DNA of 58,255 nucleotides from Chlamydiota bacterium (GCA_022614855.1 JAKEHU010000018.1:1-58255); one strand, 5' to 3'; positions 1 to 8,207 are shown, counted from the first letter of the stretch. Translations and numbers: made by a program. Notes: generated by a model from the letters alone, not told the origin.

Positions 1-205
1 TGACCCCTGCAATTTGAACCGAAAATCGGTCAAAATAATCCCGAAAAGCGACGAAGTCTTAATTCGATAACAGTCTCTTAGAGATTTTTGAGCAGATTTG
101 AACGATCTCTTCGAAGACAATGTGAAAAACACATGGCTGAGAAGAGATCGTTCAAATATGCTAAAAAGATCAAAAACAGGAAAATTCGAATAGTTGGATA
201 GGTTC
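1..205. repeat. Composite palindromic intergenic repeat upstream of surE (truncated by window edge)
   Basis: No gene fits here. Bases 1-79 match the right half of the palindrome at 35457-35628 (shared CCCCTGCAATTTGAA and CTTAATTCGA..ACAGTCTCT stretches). Its left half lies outside the window. Bases about 93-158 form a second palindrome with arms near 93-113 and 138-158 around a small TGTG-AAAAA-CACA hairpin. The last 100 bases match the repeat at 8067-8207 and end in GGATAGGTTCATG, where ATG is the surE start. The stretch therefore looks like a chimera of two repeat families. Confidence 0.8.
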
Positions 206-979
206 ATGAATATAAAACCAAATATTTTACTTACAAATGACGATGGAATCCATGCTCCAGGATTAATGCATTTGTGGAAGGCTGTTGCTGATTTTGCAAA
301 AGTAACTATCGTCGCTCCCTCAGTTGAAAAATCAGGAGTTGGCGCTGCTCTTACTCTACGAGAACCACTCTCCATTGATGCGATTTCTTGGGAGAAAAAT
401 ACTCATGCTTGGAAAATAACTGGAACTCCTGTGGATTGCGTAAGACTTGCTACCAGCCTTCTTTTAGAAAAAAAGCCGGATTTGATTCTTTCGGGAATCA
501 ATCGAGGGTCCAACGCAGGGAGAAATGTTCTTTATAGCGGAACAATCGGAGGTATCATTGAAGGGGCTTTTCGCGGAATTCAAGGAATTGCTTTTTCTTG
601 TGAAGATTATGATAACCCTCAATATCAGTTAACTGAAAAATATCTTTTAAAAATTGTGCAACATATTCTGAACCATCCTCTAACTCCTGGAACCATTTTG
701 AATGTGAATTTCCCACATCTTCCAATTAAAGGAATCAAATTGGCGCGTCAAGGACAAGGATATTGGATTGAAAACCCGGAAAAAAGGGTCAATCCCGACG
801 GCGATCCCTATTACTGGCAAGGAGGTAAATGGGATGAAAAGAACGAACATGAAGAAAGCGATGTAGCTCTTCTAAAACAAGGATACATTGCTGCTGTACC
901 GATTCATGTAGGAGAAATGACCGATCACCATTTCTTTAAAGAGAGAAAAGAACATTTTGAAAACCATTTTAATCTCTAG
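206..979 (+). CDS. surE: 5'/3'-nucleotidase SurE
   Basis: SurE is a metal-dependent phosphatase acting on nucleoside monophosphates in the cytoplasm. The N-terminal ILLTNDDG motif (metal-binding Asp pair) and the SGINRGSNAGRNVLYSGT block (metal and phosphate site) are both intact, and the 257-aa length is normal. An in-frame TTG lies 12 bases upstream at 194. I prefer the ATG at 206 because it leaves the usual short lead before ILLTNDDG and overlaps the TAGGTTCATG terminus of the upstream repeat, a junction seen at other genes in this window. The 3' end overlaps the convergent lipoprotein gene by 11 bases. Confidence 0.93.
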   Translation: MNIKPNILLTNDDGIHAPGLMHLWKAVADFAKVTIVAPSVEKSGVGAALTLREPLSIDAISWEKNTHAWKITGTPVDCVRLATSLLLEKKPDLILSGINRGSNAGRNVLYSGTIGGIIEGAFRGIQGIAFSCEDYDNPQYQLTEKYLLKIVQHILNHPLTPGTILNVNFPHLPIKGIKLARQGQGYWIENPEKRVNPDGDPYYWQGGKWDEKNEHEESDVALLKQGYIAAVPIHVGEMTDHHFFKERKEHFENHFNL

Positions 980-1367
980 TTTTTCTTTTCAGAAATCCAT
1001 CCAATCGAATCAAAGCTTCTTTTTGTGCTCTTTCTACAACTTCTCTTCCTCCTTCTATTTTATATATGCGCATCAACTCCTCTTTTAAAGCATCGTTAAA
1101 AGAATTAATTGGAAGTTGTGGTGGAATCTTATGAGGATTTTTTTTAAAAAAAACTTTTGCTTTTATGATCAATTCAACAAGTTCATCAAATTGTCTTTTT
1201 AATTGCGATTCCATCTGAACAAGATCATCGTGAGATTGAATCTGGATAAAAGTATCAAGAATATTTTCACAACACTCTTCGCTCTTTTTTTGTATGCGAT
1301 CTGAAGAATAAATTTGACACCCGAACAAAAAGAAAAGAATTCCAATCCAAATTTGCTTTTTCATCAT
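969..1367 (-). CDS. Small putative lipoprotein, function unknown
   Basis: About 132 residues. From the chosen ATG the protein starts MMKKQIWIGILFFLFGC, a lipoprotein signal with lipobox LFGC, so it is probably lipidated and placed in the cell envelope. The mature part is charged and helical, with no recognised domain. Longer in-frame starts (up to 1415) would put about 16 residues before the signal peptide and are less likely. It is convergent with surE and overlaps it by 11 bases. I do not recognise the family. Confidence is moderate because it rests on the signal peptide and an open frame. Confidence 0.6.
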   Translation of the reverse strand: MMKKQIWIGILFFLFGCQIYSSDRIQKKSEECCENILDTFIQIQSHDDLVQMESQLKRQFDELVELIIKAKVFFKKNPHKIPPQLPINSFNDALKEELMRIYKIEGGREVVERAQKEALIRLDGFLKRKTRD

Positions 1368-1447
1368 TCGAATTATATATAGCATTATCATTTTTAAAAG
1401 ATTGAGAAAAAACAATCTCTAACGATACATTATTATCACTTTTACAA

Positions 1448-1520
1448 GGGCGCATAGCTCAGTTGGTAGAGCGCCTGTCTTACACACAGGTGGTCATAGG
1501 TTCGAGTCCTGTTGCGCCCA
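1448..1520 (+). tRNA. tRNA-Val(TAC)
   Basis: A 73-nt cloverleaf: acceptor stem GGGCGCA/TGCGCCC with discriminator A, D-arm AGCTCAGTTGGTAGAGC, anticodon loop CTTACAC with anticodon TAC, and T-arm GGTTCGAGTCC. CCA is not encoded. Confidence 0.95.
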
Positions 1521-1541
1521 AAATCAATCCTTAGCAGAAAT

Positions 1542-2720
1542 CTACGTTGGAAGATAAAGAAGAAAATTTTTCAAATAGCGCGTTTCGGGATGAAAAATGG
1601 AAATTGGATGATCGACAGAATGAAAACTTTCTTTCACGATTTGTACATCTCGATTTGTGCTTTGTGCAGCTTGGAAGATGATTGTGCGAAAGAGCGTCTC
1701 GTCGATATAATATGAGCAACTAGAGGTAAGCAAAAAGCTTCCTTTGGCCATTTTAGAAAGAACTTGCATGTTTATTTCTCGGTATCCATTAATTCCCTGA
1801 GAAATATCTTTTTTTTTCTTCACAAAAGCAGGGGGATCGAGGATGGCAATCTCATAATCGAGGGGATCTTCTCTGAGGAATTGAAAGACATCTGCTTCGA
1901 TAAGTGGAGATTGATCTTCTTTAAAACCATTTGCGCGAAGATTTTTTCTTGCCATTTCAAGTGCAGGCTTCGAACTATCCACTGAAGTGACAGAAATTGC
2001 TCCTCCTGCAAGAGCATAGACAGAAAATCCTCCGGTATAAGAAAAACAGTTCAAGACAGTGCGATCCTTGCTAATTGTTTTTACGAGATGGCGCATTTCT
2101 CTTTGATCGAGAAAAAAACCTGTTTTTTGCCCTCTCTTCCAGTCGGCAAAGAAATGTAGACCATTTTCTAGGATTGGAATCTCCTCGATTTCTTTTCCCC
2201 AAAGAAGGGAAACTCTATCTTCCAACCCCTCTTCTTTACGAGAAGAAGAAATGGACTTTTCGAAAACACTCTTCCATCGTTTTTTTTGAATCAGATAGTC
2301 TAAAATTTTTTCCTTCATCAAATCCATGCCAAGAGTATTGCTCTGCAGGACAAGATACTCCCCATATTGATCGATGATGAGTCCAGGCAGATAGTCCCCT
2401 TCTCCATTGACTAGGCGATAGGCGTTTGTCTCTTGATGAGAAAATAGAGCAGCGCGCAAAGCAATCGCATTATCTAGATGATCATAGATAGCTTCCCAAG
2501 GGTCTTGGTCCCCAAAAGAGAGAATTCGCCCAGCTAGGCTAAGAGAAGAGTGAAAATAGCCATGTCCAAGCAGCTTCTTATCGAAGCTGAAAATGGGATA
2601 AATGTGTCCTTCATCAAAATCATCGGGGTAGGATTCAATAGCACCAGAAAAAATCCATTGATGGCGATTTTTGAAAATCGCTTCTTTTCCTTTTTTAAGG
2701 ATGACTTTGGATCTTTTCAT
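1542..2720 (-). CDS. rlmI: Class I SAM-dependent 23S rRNA methyltransferase, RlmI family
   Basis: 392 aa, the usual RlmI length. In E. coli RlmI makes m5C1962 in 23S rRNA. The N-terminal 75 or so residues look like the PUA domain (SKVILKKGKEA...NRHQWIFSGAI). The Rossmann methyltransferase core has KTGFFLDQR, the SAM-binding NCFSYTGGFSVYA, DPPAF (motif IV) and a TSSCSYYI segment carrying the catalytic Cys. It ends shortly after tRNA-Val, and its start lies 6 bases downstream of the dedA stop, so the two genes are probably co-transcribed. Substrate position is inferred from the family. Confidence 0.88.
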   Translation of the reverse strand: MKRSKVILKKGKEAIFKNRHQWIFSGAIESYPDDFDEGHIYPIFSFDKKLLGHGYFHSSLSLAGRILSFGDQDPWEAIYDHLDNAIALRAALFSHQETNAYRLVNGEGDYLPGLIIDQYGEYLVLQSNTLGMDLMKEKILDYLIQKKRWKSVFEKSISSSRKEEGLEDRVSLLWGKEIEEIPILENGLHFFADWKRGQKTGFFLDQREMRHLVKTISKDRTVLNCFSYTGGFSVYALAGGAISVTSVDSSKPALEMARKNLRANGFKEDQSPLIEADVFQFLREDPLDYEIAILDPPAFVKKKKDISQGINGYREINMQVLSKMAKGSFLLTSSCSYYIDETLFRTIIFQAAQSTNRDVQIVKESFHSVDHPISIFHPETRYLKNFLLYLPT

Positions 2721-2726
2721 CGGAAT

Positions 2727-3338
2727 TCATTTAAAAAAATATGTTTTCAACTTATAAAAAATTAAAAAAAGTATTACGAATATGATTGCAGAAATAATTA
2801 TCACATTTAGATCGAAATCGATTTTTTCTAGAAAAGAGAAGCAGTAATTCCCGAAAAAAAATCCAAAGGAAATAAAAAGAGAAACCCAAATAATGGCACC
2901 GCTGTAAGCAAAAAGGGCAAACTTTTTAAATTTCATCTTCACAGTTCCGCTGGAAAATCCTGTAAAATGACGAACTCCTGGGATAAAATAGCCAACGAGC
3001 AGGGCCCATTTTCCAAAACGATCAAACCATTTCTGTGCTCTTTTAAAATTTTTATCTATCCAACCTTTCTTTGCAAACCGGGTAATGAGATAGTTTCCAG
3101 CCGTACGGCCTAGGAGATAACTCAAGCTGATTCCAGCTATGGCTCCGGTATAGGCAGCTAAGAGTGTTGAAAAAGGGTCCAATCCTTCTTTTCTAATTAA
3201 AATACCAGACAAGATCATTAGGGTTTCTTCGGGAATAGGAAAGGCCAATATTCCTAAAACAAGGAGCATAAATAAAGAAATGGCTCCATATTGGGTAAGC
3301 CAATTGACCAAGGTTTCATTATTGATTAAACAATCCAT
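2727..3338 (-). CDS. DedA-family (VTT domain) membrane protein
   Basis: 203 aa with 4-5 hydrophobic segments. DedA features are visible: FPIPEE near the first membrane segment, GRTAG in the cytoplasmic loop, and the FIPGVRHFTGFSSG stretch matching the conserved F-x-R-x-x-P-x-x-R-like region. DedA/VTT proteins act in the inner membrane and are linked to undecaprenyl-phosphate or phospholipid translocation and proton homeostasis. Which lipid this one moves cannot be told. It lies directly upstream of rlmI on the same strand. Confidence 0.88.
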   Translation of the reverse strand: MDCLINNETLVNWLTQYGAISLFMLLVLGILAFPIPEETLMILSGILIRKEGLDPFSTLLAAYTGAIAGISLSYLLGRTAGNYLITRFAKKGWIDKNFKRAQKWFDRFGKWALLVGYFIPGVRHFTGFSSGTVKMKFKKFALFAYSGAIIWVSLFISFGFFFGNYCFSFLEKIDFDLNVIIISAIIFVILFLIFYKLKTYFFK

Positions 3339-3400
3339 TTATTTTTTTTAAACCGAACAGTTTTTTGACAATAACACATCTTACCAGAGAGCTCTTTCTT

Positions 3401-3427
3401 TTGAAACTTGATAACTATTTCTATAGA
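3401..3427 (+). promoter_or_regulatory. Possible sigma-70-type promoter of tRNA-Asp
   Basis: TTGAAA (3401-3406) and TATAGA (3422-3427) are separated by 15 bases, slightly short, and lie 24 bases before the mature tRNA. A TTGACA at 3365-3370 has no matching -10 box. Weak call. Confidence 0.3.
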
Positions 3428-3450
3428 TGGTAACTTTTTTGGAGAAAAAT

Positions 3451-3524
3451 GCGGGAGTAGTTCAATTGGTTAGAGCACTGCCCTGTCACGGCAGAAGTTG
3501 CGGGTTCGAGCCCCGTCTCCCGCG
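3451..3524 (+). tRNA. tRNA-Asp(GTC)
   Basis: A 74-nt cloverleaf: acceptor GCGGGAG/CTCCCGC with discriminator G, D-arm AGTTCAATTGGTTAGAGC, anticodon loop CTGTCAC with anticodon GTC, and T-arm CGGGTTCGAGCCCCG. CCA is not encoded. Confidence 0.95.
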
Positions 3525-3592
3525 TATCTTTTTATTTCTGTACATTTCATTTATTAATATTTAATATATTTTTTTGCAAAAAACCCGACAAG

Positions 3593-4513
3593 ATGGTCCA
3601 CACTTACAAAAAACCAATCCTATTTTGGCATTTCTTGCGAGATTTTTTCTGGATGGGAATCGGCTCTTTTCTAGCTGCCCTTTCTATCCGCATTTTTCTC
3701 CTTCCAAATAATTTGATTGACGGCGGAATTGTCGGTATTGCACTGATCTTGGGAAGACTATTTGGAGATCAACTGGTATCTTATTTTTTAATTGCACTTA
3801 ACGTTCCCTTTATCTATCTCGCCTTTCGATATATTCGTCGCACTTTTGTCATACATATGACAATTGCTGTCATCTTATTTGCCGGTTTTCTGATCTTGCT
3901 GCAAAAGGTTCCTCCCTTTTTTGGAGATACCCTTGAAATCATTGTATTTGGCGGTGCTATTTTAGGCGTTGGTGCCGGGCTCATCATTCGCAATGGAGGC
4001 TGTTTAGATGGAACAGAAATCATGGGAATCATCATCAATCGCAAAATGGGTTTTACCGTTGGTCAAGTTGTTCTCATTGCAAATATTTTTATTTTTGGTG
4101 CTTACGGTTGGATTTTTAAAGATTGGCACATTGCGCTTCAATCGCTGATGACCTATATCGTCGCCTTTAAAATGATCGATCTTGTCATCGTGGGTCTAGA
4201 CGAATTGAAGTCGGTGCTCATCATCTCTTCTAAACCGCATGATCTTGCAAAAGTGATCATGAGCGAGCTGGGTTTAGGGCTTACCTTTCTTCATGGAAAA
4301 GGAGGATTTTCTGGAGCGTCGAGAGAAATCATTTTTATCATTGTAGAAAGACTGGATCTTGCTGAACTTAAAGAAATCATCTTAAGAGAAGATCCTCAAG
4401 TATTCATGGCAATTGAAAATTTGCATGAAGTTGTAGCAGGGCGGCAAGCTACTCATGTTCCCTATCGCAAACGGATTCGAAAAAAAGGTTTTAAGCGTCT
4501 TGTCTATGAGTGA
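3593..4513 (+). CDS. YitT family membrane protein (DUF161 + DUF2179)
   Basis: 306 aa. Residues 15-190 or so contain five or six membrane segments with the YitT hallmarks GGIVGIALILG and GAGLIIRNGGCLDGTEIMG. Residues 205-290 form the soluble C-terminal DUF2179 domain (SVLIISSKPHDLAKVIMSEL...GGFSGASREIIFIIVERLDL). This is an inner-membrane protein of unknown biochemical role. The next gene starts inside its last codons (ATGAGTGATG), suggesting translational coupling. Confidence 0.88.
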   Translation: MVHTYKKPILFWHFLRDFFWMGIGSFLAALSIRIFLLPNNLIDGGIVGIALILGRLFGDQLVSYFLIALNVPFIYLAFRYIRRTFVIHMTIAVILFAGFLILLQKVPPFFGDTLEIIVFGGAILGVGAGLIIRNGGCLDGTEIMGIIINRKMGFTVGQVVLIANIFIFGAYGWIFKDWHIALQSLMTYIVAFKMIDLVIVGLDELKSVLIISSKPHDLAKVIMSELGLGLTFLHGKGGFSGASREIIFIIVERLDLAELKEIILREDPQVFMAIENLHEVVAGRQATHVPYRKRIRKKGFKRLVYE

Positions 4514-5201
4514 TGAAAAAGAACATCATAAACTTTTGCCATCCGCAAAACGGCCCCAATCTTATGATGCATGGCGCATCTTTCGAATCCTATCTGAACT
4601 TGTTGATGGATTTGAAAGACTCTCCAGCCTGGGTCCCTCTGTTGTAATTTTTGGTTCTTCCAGGGCAAAAATAGATGATCCCTACTACAAAATCGCGGAA
4701 AATCTTGCAGAAAAATTGGTAAAAAAAGGATTTGCGATTACTACAGGAGGCGGGTTTGGCCACATGGAAGCAGCAAATAAGGGAGCGCAAAAAGCAAAAG
4801 GACAATCTTGCGGTTTATGTGTCAATTTGCCTGAAGAAAAACCCAATAAATATATCGACGAAGATTACCTTCTTAAATTTCGTTATTTTTTTGTAAGAAA
4901 AGTGATGTTTGTCAGATATGCTCAGGCCTTTGTCGTTTTTCCAGGGGGATTTGGAACTTTGGATGAATTTTTTGAATCGCTTACCTTAATTCAAACAAAA
5001 AAAATTAAACCTTTTCCTGTCTATCTTGTCGGGAAAAAATATTGGCAGCCTTTGATGGACTGGATGAAAAATTACGCAGTCCCTCCGGATTACATTCCAA
5101 GCGATGGTTTAAAACTCATCACCCTTACCGATGATTTAGATCTGATTGTGAAAGGAATCGAAAAACATTACCAAGCACAGCGCTCACTTGAAAATTTTTA
5201 A
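4506..5201 (+). CDS. LOG-family (TIGR00730-type) Rossmann-fold protein
   Basis: 231 aa from the ATG at 4506, which overlaps the upstream stop by 8 bases. A longer in-frame start at 4455 would lie deep inside the YitT gene and is unlikely. It carries FGSSRAKIDDPYY, ITTGGGFGHMEAANKGA and the family signature PGGFGTLDEFFE. Such proteins hydrolyse nucleoside 5'-monophosphates to free base and ribose 5-phosphate (cytokinin-activating LOG in plants) and are often misnamed lysine decarboxylases. The bacterial substrate here is not known. Confidence 0.88.
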   Translation: MSDEKEHHKLLPSAKRPQSYDAWRIFRILSELVDGFERLSSLGPSVVIFGSSRAKIDDPYYKIAENLAEKLVKKGFAITTGGGFGHMEAANKGAQKAKGQSCGLCVNLPEEKPNKYIDEDYLLKFRYFFVRKVMFVRYAQAFVVFPGGFGTLDEFFESLTLIQTKKIKPFPVYLVGKKYWQPLMDWMKNYAVPPDYIPSDGLKLITLTDDLDLIVKGIEKHYQAQRSLENF

Positions 5202-5215
5202 TAAATGGTGTTCCT

Positions 5216-6397
5216 ATGGCCACTAATAAGTGCATTATATGTTGGTATCCACTTGACCACTCATATACAAACCCGATCTATTCTCTTCCGTGTAACCATT
5301 CGCTGCACAAAAATTGTTTAATTCCACTTACAAATTATATCTTCGAAGAAAACCCTAATGAAAAAAAGATGAATTGCCCTCTTTGCCAGCGAATTACTCC
5401 AATACCAATTCGCTATTCAGCTGAACAGATCTCAGACTTGGTAACAACTTTTAGGAAAGTGGATTTAATAATGAGATCTTTTTCAGGAGCAATCGTCGGT
5501 TTTGGTATTGGGTTGACCATTAAAGAAACTTTTCATATTTCTATTCCACTTCCCACATTTCCAATTGTACTAGGAGGATTTCCATTTCTACAAAGATTAT
5601 TTGATCCTGCACATGATGAATGGATTAATCGATCAATTACTTCAATTTATAATTGGTTTCATGCAACAAATATTCATCCAGATAGTGTTTGGCTCTATCA
5701 AAAGGGACTACATAATTTCCCAAGCAATGAGCAAAGACTTATAGCTCTGAGGTTTGGTATTAAGATGGGATTATCTGCTCTTCTCAGCATACTGAAATCA
5801 TTTCCAATTGAAGAGGACGAAAAAAAAATTTTCAAACCGCTATTTACATGGTTTAACCAGTACAGAGAACAATTGCAAAACGAAGAAGTATTGGCAAACG
5901 AAGTAGAACAATTTGGACAATATCTTACAGATTTCTTTCCTGATTTATTTATAAAAATAAAAAAAATAGGAAGTCATTTGCTAGAGGAAAATAGCAATCT
6001 AACTTTAAAAGATAATTTACAAGATGCTATTTTGAATTACTTTATATCAAAAATGAAATTAGAGGCTATAAACAATCACGATCTATCTATTCGCATAGCT
6101 GTGATAAATAGTCTAGAATTTGCAAAGAGATATCCTTTTAAAATTCCATCAAATGAATCATTTTTAAATGCATGGCAAACTCTCTTAACCAATTTTCAAA
6201 AAGAATGTCGTGAGCCTAATTCAAGATTAATAAGCGAGCTTATGCAAAATAAAGAATTAAAAGATGTTTCTTTCTCCAATCTTTCTCTACCTGAACTTTT
6301 ATGCGATATTCATTTTTCAAATTATCTTGTCTTTGCTGTTTATATGATACGAAAAACGCAATTTCAGGAAGTCATCGTTGACATGGACTTATACTAG
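5216..6397 (+). CDS. RING-H2 finger protein, candidate secreted ubiquitin-ligase effector
   Basis: 393 aa. The N-terminus holds a complete C3H2C3 RING signature: C6, C9, C26, H28, H31, C34, C54 and C57, with spacing CX2C-X16-CXH-X2-H-X2-C-X19-CX2C. This fits the eukaryotic RING zinc-binding pattern and is followed by Ile-Thr-Pro-rich sequence. Residues about 84-102 and 109-126 are hydrophobic and closely spaced, like a hairpin membrane anchor. The remaining 260 residues are helical with no domain I know. RING domains recruit E2 ubiquitin-conjugating enzymes, which bacteria lack, so a host-cell role is inferred. Nothing in the sequence proves secretion. It starts 14 bases after the LOG gene. 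Confidence 0.75.
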   Translation: MATNKCIICWYPLDHSYTNPIYSLPCNHSLHKNCLIPLTNYIFEENPNEKKMNCPLCQRITPIPIRYSAEQISDLVTTFRKVDLIMRSFSGAIVGFGIGLTIKETFHISIPLPTFPIVLGGFPFLQRLFDPAHDEWINRSITSIYNWFHATNIHPDSVWLYQKGLHNFPSNEQRLIALRFGIKMGLSALLSILKSFPIEEDEKKIFKPLFTWFNQYREQLQNEEVLANEVEQFGQYLTDFFPDLFIKIKKIGSHLLEENSNLTLKDNLQDAILNYFISKMKLEAINNHDLSIRIAVINSLEFAKRYPFKIPSNESFLNAWQTLLTNFQKECREPNSRLISELMQNKELKDVSFSNLSLPELLCDIHFSNYLVFAVYMIRKTQFQEVIVDMDLY

Positions 6398-6421
6398 AAT
6401 CGGAAATTCATGCTTTAAAAG

Positions 6422-6952
6422 TTATTTGGGTTGGGGCCAAGGAACATCTCTGCAAGGTCCGATTCCGCACTCGTCAAATGTGGTGATAAAATTGAGCAAG
6501 GTAAGTGCATAGACTGAGGTGCAAGCAAGCCATTCAAACCAATTCATCTTCACCTGTTTTATCTCTTCGTTTCTATGAAAAAAAAGCATGAAGATAATCG
6601 CTAGCGCTGCAGAGAAAAAAGCTAAAAATGACCAGGTATATAAATTTATTCCAAAAACGGGAATTCCAAAAATAGGAAATCCGGGACAAATGTGAAGACA
6701 AATCTGCCGAATCGCAACGGCCCCTCCATAAAAAGCACTGAACAGAGAAAGGGCATAATGCTCAATTCGAATTCCAAATCGAAGGTTTAAAAGAGCCCCT
6801 ATGGAAACTCCAATCATCCCAAGTCTTTGCAAAATGCAAAGAGGACAAGGCAGCTCGTGTTTAAAATACTGTTGATAATAAGCCGCTGAAAGAATCCCCA
6901 TTAACACAAAAATTAACAATGCATTTAAGGTTCTCAGTAATTTAAATCTCAT
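6422..6952 (-). CDS. dsbB: Disulfide bond formation protein B (DsbB/BdbC type), copy 1
   Basis: 176 aa with four or five membrane segments. CPLC (about residues 36-39) followed by ILQRLG is the first DsbB redox pair and quinone-proximal Arg. A second extracytoplasmic loop carries CLHICPGF. A further pair, CGIGPC, lies near the C-terminus. DsbB re-oxidises DsbA-type thiol oxidases and passes electrons to quinone. No dsbA is in the window, although a second dsbB-like gene is at 35645. The ATG overlaps the end of a 40-bp palindrome (GGATAGGTTCATG). Confidence 0.88.
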   Translation of the reverse strand: MRFKLLRTLNALLIFVLMGILSAAYYQQYFKHELPCPLCILQRLGMIGVSIGALLNLRFGIRIEHYALSLFSAFYGGAVAIRQICLHICPGFPIFGIPVFGINLYTWSFLAFFSAALAIIFMLFFHRNEEIKQVKMNWFEWLACTSVYALTLLNFITTFDECGIGPCRDVPWPQPK

Positions 6953-6991
6953 GAACCTATCCGCAAATTTTAGAATTTTCGGATAGGTTCA
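6952..6991. repeat. 40-bp palindrome, short form of the TGAACCTA/TAGGTTCA element
   Basis: Perfect 12-bp arms (6952-6963 and 6980-6991) with TGAACCTATCCG termini. The left 20 bases match the left end of the 163-bp element at 25470-25632 and the right 20 bases match its right end, so this looks like an internal-deletion derivative. Read on the minus strand, its first three bases are the TGA stop of the small ORF at 6989-7087, and its last base begins the overlap with the dsbB ATG. Confidence 0.8.
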
Positions 6992-7087
6992 TAATCTTAT
7001 TTGCAGTGTGTCAGTTGCATGATGCAAGAGCATTCCAAGACAGAGAAGGATGTTGATGATTGTGAAAATGAGTGCTGTTTTTCGCAT
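6989..7087 (-). CDS. Possible 32-aa hydrophobic peptide
   Basis: Starts MRKTALIFTIINILLCLGM and ends near LQIRL. It has one hydrophobic segment (about residues 4-21) after two positive residues, like a single-span micropeptide or a signal peptide. It is supported mainly by position: its TGA is exactly the terminus of the 40-bp palindrome that runs to the dsbB start, the same stop-at-terminus arrangement seen after proven genes here. An overlapping frame starting at 7141 also encodes a hydrophobic peptide, so the choice is uncertain. The stretch 7088-7160 shows nothing else. Confidence 0.3.
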   Translation of the reverse strand: MRKTALIFTIINILLCLGMLLHHATDTLQIRL

Positions 7088-7160
7088 TCTGAAAAAAATA
7101 AATACTAATATCAAAAGAAAATTAAAAAATAACCAGACCATGACTTACATATAACATGAA

Positions 7161-8054
7161 CTATATTTTTGCGTGCTGCAAAATTGAACGGTTTTTCGCA
7201 CATTGAAGTAAATAGGTGCCGTATTCCGAGGAGGAAAGATTTTTTCCAAGAAGCTGAAGTTGGTCTTGATCGATAAAGCCCATTTTGTAGGAAATTTCTT
7301 CAATACAACCAATCTTTATTCCCTGCCTTTCTTGAATCGCTTGGACATAGGTGGCAGCAGAATGGAGCGCTTCACAAGTTCCTGCATCTAACCAGGCAAA
7401 GCCTCGATCGAATAGTTTGGCTTGAAGCTCACCTTTTTTCAAATAAGCTAGATTAATATCGGTAATTTCAAGTTCATTTCTTTTGGAAAAGGAGAGTGAT
7501 TTTGCGATTTCTATTACTTGGTTGTCATAAAAATAGAGGCCTGTAACTGCATAGTCAGAAGGGGGTAGAGATGGCTTCTCTACGATATTGATTAGATGTT
7601 CTTTCTCATCAAAAACCATTACTCCATAGCGCGATGGATTTTTTACCTCATATCCAAAAATAATGGCTCCATTTTGTAGGGATTTGGCTATGTCAAATAG
7701 TTCAAAAATGCGCTCTCCATAAAATAGATTGTCTCCCAAAATTAGGGCAACATTGTCATTTTCAATAAAATCTTTTCCAATGATAAAGGCTTCTGCAATT
7801 CCATTTGGTTTTTCTTGTTTAGCATAAGCAATAGAGATTCCTAAATGAGATCCATCTCCAAGAAGTGATTCAAATCTTGGAAGATCTAGAGGAGTAGAGA
7901 TGAGTAAGATCTCCCGAATTCCTGCATACAAAAGGACAGATAAGGGATAGTAAATCATCGGTTTGTCATAAACAGGCAGAAGCTGTTTACAGACAGGAAG
8001 TGTCAGAGGATATAATCTTGTTCCCCTTCCACCTGCTAAAATGATTCCTTTCAT
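7161..8054 (-). CDS. rmlA: Glucose-1-phosphate thymidylyltransferase
   Basis: 297 aa, typical RmlA length. It joins glucose 1-phosphate and dTTP to dTDP-glucose, the first step to dTDP-rhamnose and related sugars. The N-terminal GGRGTRLYPLT nucleotide-binding loop, KQLLPVYDKPMIYYPLS, the LGDNLFYG block, EKP, and WLDAGT with its downstream stretch are all present. No rmlB, rmlC or rmlD is in the window, so the product's use is unknown. It lies downstream of accB-accC on the same strand, separated by a 141-bp palindromic repeat. Confidence 0.92.
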   Translation of the reverse strand: MKGIILAGGRGTRLYPLTLPVCKQLLPVYDKPMIYYPLSVLLYAGIREILLISTPLDLPRFESLLGDGSHLGISIAYAKQEKPNGIAEAFIIGKDFIENDNVALILGDNLFYGERIFELFDIAKSLQNGAIIFGYEVKNPSRYGVMVFDEKEHLINIVEKPSLPPSDYAVTGLYFYDNQVIEIAKSLSFSKRNELEITDINLAYLKKGELQAKLFDRGFAWLDAGTCEALHSAATYVQAIQERQGIKIGCIEEISYKMGFIDQDQLQLLGKNLSSSEYGTYLLQCAKNRSILQHAKI

Positions 8055-8066
8055 AATTCACACACT

Positions 8067-8207
8067 TGAACCTATTTCACTATTTCTATTTTTAGTGTTT
8101 TAGAGACTGTTTTGAAGACAATGTGAAAAACACATGTCTGAAAAAAGGTCTCTCAAAGATGCAAAAAAGATCAAAAACAGGAAAATTCGAATAGTGAGAT
8201 AGGTTCT
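8067..8207. repeat. 141-bp palindromic element between accC and rmlA
   Basis: The outer arms pair a TGAACCTATTTCACTAT end (8067 onward) with an ATAGTGAGATAGGTTCT end (to 8207). Inside are a nested AGAGAC...GTCTCT pair and a central TGTG-AAAAA-CACA hairpin. The right 100 bases match the repeat upstream of surE. A partial second TAGGTTCA copy (8208-8215) contains the accC stop codon. Confidence 0.8.

Noticed and set aside
4506-5201. Lysine decarboxylase annotation for the PGGFGTLDE protein
   Set aside because: That name is a legacy error for the LOG family; no PLP-binding features are present.
7012-7141. Alternative small minus-strand frame starting MVWLFFNFLLILVFIF
   Set aside because: It overlaps the preferred 32-aa frame and its stop does not coincide with the repeat terminus; only one can be right and neither is proven.
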